Below, piece by piece: positions 60,813 through 64,000 of a stretch of 64,000 nt of DNA (positions within the stretch are counted from its first letter, which is position 1; each line of letters opens with the position of its first letter). The stretch spans positions 54,781-118,780 of the forward strand of contig CAJVZR010000003.1 of assembly GCA_913019965.1 (NCBI GenBank), read 5' to 3'. Under the pieces are notes generated by a model that was given only the letters and a program-made list of their open reading frames with translations, was not told the origin of the DNA and ran no database searches. Made by a program: the position numbers and the translations under genes. The stretch comes from an uncultured Oleispira sp. Its GTDB lineage: Bacteria; Pseudomonadota; Gammaproteobacteria; Pseudomonadales; Oceanobacteraceae.

Positions 60813-61937
60813 ATGACGAATAATAGTTTTACCACAGAAGCTGAAGAGTTAGGCAAGTTGCGCGATGAGATCGATGCAATCGATCAGCAAATTCAGCAGC
60901 TGGTTAATCAGCGTGCTCAGTGCGCACAGAAAGTTGCTGATGTAAAAGAGCATTTCTCTAAGCCAGGCGAGTCTGTGGTGTTTTATCGTCCAGAGCGTGA
61001 AGCGCAAGTTTTACGTCGTGTGATGGATCGTAATCCAGGGCCTCTTCCAGCGGAAGGCGTTGCGCGTTTGTTTAGAGAAATTATGTCGCAGTGTTTGGCG
61101 CTAGAAGAGCCAATGAAAATTGCTTATTTAGGGCCAGAAGGTACCTTTACACAGCAAGCAGCGCTAAAACATTTTGGCCATGCGGTGCAGTGTCAAAGCC
61201 AAGGTTCCATTGCGGATGTTTTCCGTGAAGTAGAAGCCGGTGGTGCTAACTTTGGTGTGGTACCAGTAGAAAACTCTACTGAGGGTGTGATTACTCATAC
61301 GTTGGATAGTTTTGTCGGCTCTAATTTGAATATTTGTGGCGAAGTGGCCTTGCGAATACATCACCACTTCTTAATGAGAGAAGAGTTATTGGCTGATGAA
61401 TCTAAGCAGCCGCTTAAAGTTTATTCTCATGCGCAATCATTGGCTCAGTGTCGTCAGTGGTTGGATGCTAATTGGCCGGGTATCGAGCGTATTGCAGTAA
61501 GTTCTAATGCGGAAGCGGCTCGTCGTGCACAGGAAGAAGAAGGCGCTGCTGCTATTGCTAGTGAAGCGGCCGCTGAACTTTATAATCTGAATATCGCGAC
61601 CGCTAACATTGAAGATATGCCGGATAATACCACGCGCTTTTTAATTGTGGGCCCCCAGACAACTGACATTAGTGGTGAAGATAAAACGTCTTTGCTAGTG
61701 GCCAGTAAGAATGAGCCGGGGGCGCTTTATCATGTATTAGCCCCGTTCCATGAAGAAGGTGTGAGTTTAACCCGCATTGAAACACGCCCATCCAAATCCG
61801 GTACTTGGAATTATATTTTCTTCATTGACCTTGAAGGTCATCAAAATGAAGAAAAAGTGAAGAAGGCGATGGCCTTAGTTCAGCAGCAATGTAGTGATTT
61901 TAAATGCTTAGGTTCTTATCCTAAGGCCGTGCTGTAA
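60813..61937 (+). CDS. pheA: Chorismate mutase / prephenate dehydratase (start uncertain; ORF extends to 60759)
   Basis: N-terminal chorismate mutase helix, AYLGPEGTFTQQAALKHFG, VPVENSTEGVI, ESRPSK-like ETRPSKSGTWNYIFFIDLEG. Confidence 0.96.
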   Translation: MTNNSFTTEAEELGKLRDEIDAIDQQIQQLVNQRAQCAQKVADVKEHFSKPGESVVFYRPEREAQVLRRVMDRNPGPLPAEGVARLFREIMSQCLALEEPMKIAYLGPEGTFTQQAALKHFGHAVQCQSQGSIADVFREVEAGGANFGVVPVENSTEGVITHTLDSFVGSNLNICGEVALRIHHHFLMREELLADESKQPLKVYSHAQSLAQCRQWLDANWPGIERIAVSSNAEAARRAQEEEGAAAIASEAAAELYNLNIATANIEDMPDNTTRFLIVGPQTTDISGEDKTSLLVASKNEPGALYHVLAPFHEEGVSLTRIETRPSKSGTWNYIFFIDLEGHQNEEKVKKAMALVQQQCSDFKCLGSYPKAVL

Positions 61938-61961
61938 ATAGAAAATTTGAGTTTGAAAATT

Positions 61962-63146
61962 ATGACTGATCCTAAGAATGTAGCTCAAAGCTCTGAAGCT
62001 TTAATTAATCAAGCGCGAGCAGAAATACAAGGTTTGCGCCCTTACCAGCCAGGTAAGCCGATTGATGAGTTGGCCCGTGAGTTTGGTTTAAATGCCAGTG
62101 ATATCGTAAAGCTAGCCAGTAACGAAAACCCGATTGGCCCAAGTAAAAAAGCCATTGCAGCGATGGAAGCGGAAGCGCGCGAGATGACCCGTTACCCTGA
62201 TGGCAATGGTTTTGAATTAAAGCAGACGCTTTGCGAGAAATTATCTAAAAATACTGTTGCTGTAAACCCTGAAAATATCACGCTAGGGAATGGTTCTAGC
62301 GATATTTTGGATTTTATTGTTAAGTGTTTTGTAGCGAAAAATGACGAAGTGGTTTTCTCGCAGCATGCTTTTGCCATCTATGGCTTAGTAACCAAGATTC
62401 AAGGCGGTGAGTGCAAGGTTGTGCCTGCTAAAAACTATGGCCATGACCTCGATGCCATGGCGGCGGCTATTTCGGAGAAAACCCGTTTAGTTTTTGTGAC
62501 GAATCCTAATAATCCAACCGGCACCTGGTTAACGCAAACCGAAGTCGCTGCATTTATGGCAAAAGTGCCGAGTGATGTGGTGGTGGTATTGGATGAAGCT
62601 TATTTTGAATACGTGGATGAGGCGGATTATTGCAATGGCCTAACCTTGTTTGCTCAATATCCAAACCTTGTAGTGACGCGTACTTTCTCGAAGGCTTATG
62701 GTTTAGCTTCATTGCGAGTAGGTTATGGAGTGTCTAGCCAGGAAGTTGCCGATTTAATGAATCGTGTTCGCCCTCCATTTAATGTGAATTCGTTTGCTCT
62801 AGCGGCAGCGGTAGCAACTTTAAATGATGCTGAATATGTGGCTGAGAGTAAGGCGGTAAATGATGCCGGTATGGCTTATTTAACTCAATCGTTTGATAAG
62901 TTAGGCTTGCCGTATATTCCTTCGGTTGGAAATTTTATCAGTTTTGAGATTCCTCAAGCAGGTGATACGGCTAAAAACATTTCTGCCGCTGAGGTGGATC
63001 AGAAGCTATTGTCCGTTGGTGTGATCGTGCGTCCGATTGCTAATTATGAAATGCCCAATCATTTGCGGGTATCGATTGGTACTCAGGCTGAAAATGAAAT
63101 ATTCATTGCTGCGTTGAGCAAGATTTTAGCGGATGCGAACTCTTGA
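61962..63146 (+). CDS. hisC: Histidinol-phosphate aminotransferase (start uncertain; ORF extends to TTG at 61947)
   Basis: LASNENPIGPSKKA, NPNNPTGTWL, RTFSKAYGLASLRVGYG. Confidence 0.95.
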   Translation: MTDPKNVAQSSEALINQARAEIQGLRPYQPGKPIDELAREFGLNASDIVKLASNENPIGPSKKAIAAMEAEAREMTRYPDGNGFELKQTLCEKLSKNTVAVNPENITLGNGSSDILDFIVKCFVAKNDEVVFSQHAFAIYGLVTKIQGGECKVVPAKNYGHDLDAMAAAISEKTRLVFVTNPNNPTGTWLTQTEVAAFMAKVPSDVVVVLDEAYFEYVDEADYCNGLTLFAQYPNLVVTRTFSKAYGLASLRVGYGVSSQEVADLMNRVRPPFNVNSFALAAAVATLNDAEYVAESKAVNDAGMAYLTQSFDKLGLPYIPSVGNFISFEIPQAGDTAKNISAAEVDQKLLSVGVIVRPIANYEMPNHLRVSIGTQAENEIFIAALSKILADANS

Positions 63147-64000
63147 GCCATACTCATTTAGATAAGCAACTTTATATACCTAAGGTCGCGATTATCGGCT
63201 TAGGCCTGATTGGTTGTTCTTGGGTGAAAGCGTTGCGACAAACGGGAATTGTGGGTTCGATTTCCGGCTATGATCGCAATTTGGATTCGATGCAGCAAGC
63301 GCTGCAAGTTGGCTTGATTGACGACTACTCACTAGAAGTTTCTGATGTCGTTGCGAATGCAGATCTGGTTATTTTGTCAGTGCCAATTTTGGCAGTTGGA
63401 GCAGTGCTAGAGCAGATTAAAGCGTCTATTGATGAGAATACAATTTTAACTGATGTGGGCAGTGTTAAAGGTTGTGTTTCAAAAGATGTTTCAACTGTTT
63501 TGGGTGAAGAATTTGATCGTTTTGTTTTAGGTCACCCAATAGCAGGTTCGGAGCGTAGTGGTGTTGCCGCAGCAGATGAAAATCTATTTAAGCATCATAA
63601 AATTATTTTAACCCCAGAAAAGCGCACTTGTGAACGAGCATTAGATCTCGTTACGGATGCTTGGAAAACGACCGGTGCTGTGGTCGAGCTGATGACGGTG
63701 CAGCATCATGATGAAGTATTGGCGGCGACCAGTCATTTGCCGCACTTGTTGGCTTATTCTTTGGTCGATACCTTAGCCAATAATCACGAAAATAAAGACA
63801 TCTTTAATTACGCCGCGGGCGGCTTTCGAGACTTTACCCGCATTGCTTCAAGCAGCCCAATTATGTGGCGCGACATTTTTGTCGGTAATAAAGATGAAGT
63901 ATTAAAGGCGCTGGATTTATTCTCCGCCGATTTACAGCAACTGCGCGAAGTGGTTGCGAATGAAGATAAAACTCAAATGATGGGCACCTTTACCCGTGCA
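63143..64000 (+). CDS. tyrA: Prephenate dehydrogenase (partial, runs off window; TTG start inferred)
   Basis: Read directly from sequence: ttgagccatactcattta... gives SHTHLDKQLYIPKVAIIGLGLIGCSWVKAL, later LGHPIAGSERSGV; follows hisC with 4-bp overlap. Confidence 0.85.
   Translation, partial: MSHTHLDKQLYIPKVAIIGLGLIGCSWVKALRQTGIVGSISGYDRNLDSMQQALQVGLIDDYSLEVSDVVANADLVILSVPILAVGAVLEQIKASIDENTILTDVGSVKGCVSKDVSTVLGEEFDRFVLGHPIAGSERSGVAAADENLFKHHKIILTPEKRTCERALDLVTDAWKTTGAVVELMTVQHHDEVLAATSHLPHLLAYSLVDTLANNHENKDIFNYAAGGFRDFTRIASSSPIMWRDIFVGNKDEVLKALDLFSADLQQLREVVANEDKTQMMGTFTRA

Noticed and set aside
1-64000. tRNA/rRNA genes or prophage content
   Set aside because: No cloverleaf-like or rRNA-like sequence and no phage structural, integrase or transposase proteins were seen among the ORFs.

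Overview
The window is a chromosomal segment of a gammaproteobacterium. The AlkB hydroxylase, the PHA genes and the gyrA-serC-pheA-hisC-tyrA and trpS-scpA-scpB-rluB blocks suggest a marine Oceanospirillales/Pseudomonadales-like organism, but that assignment is inference. Most of the window is housekeeping: rnb, prmB, aroC, phaC, mnmC, trpS, scpAB, rluB, ubiG, gyrA, serC, pheA, hisC and a partial tyrA. Accessory or less ordinary content: (i) a Wadjet/Mks-type SMC operon, JetA-JetB-JetC (12.2-18.3 kb), with no JetD/MksG nuclease next to it; (ii) a divergent four-gene locus (1.8-6.8 kb) encoding a vWA lipoprotein, a multi-TM coiled-coil protein, an atypical response regulator and an atypical histidine kinase; (iii) a pair of overlapping small membrane-protein genes of unknown family (49.1-49.9 kb); (iv) two diverged, oppositely oriented copies of a structured intergenic repeat (43.2-43.6 kb), whose internal hairpin differs in sequence but is kept in both copies; (v) several near-perfect inverted repeats in promoters or 3' regions. 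I saw no rRNA, tRNA, CRISPR array, transposase or prophage. All functional calls come from reading the motifs; no database search was possible.
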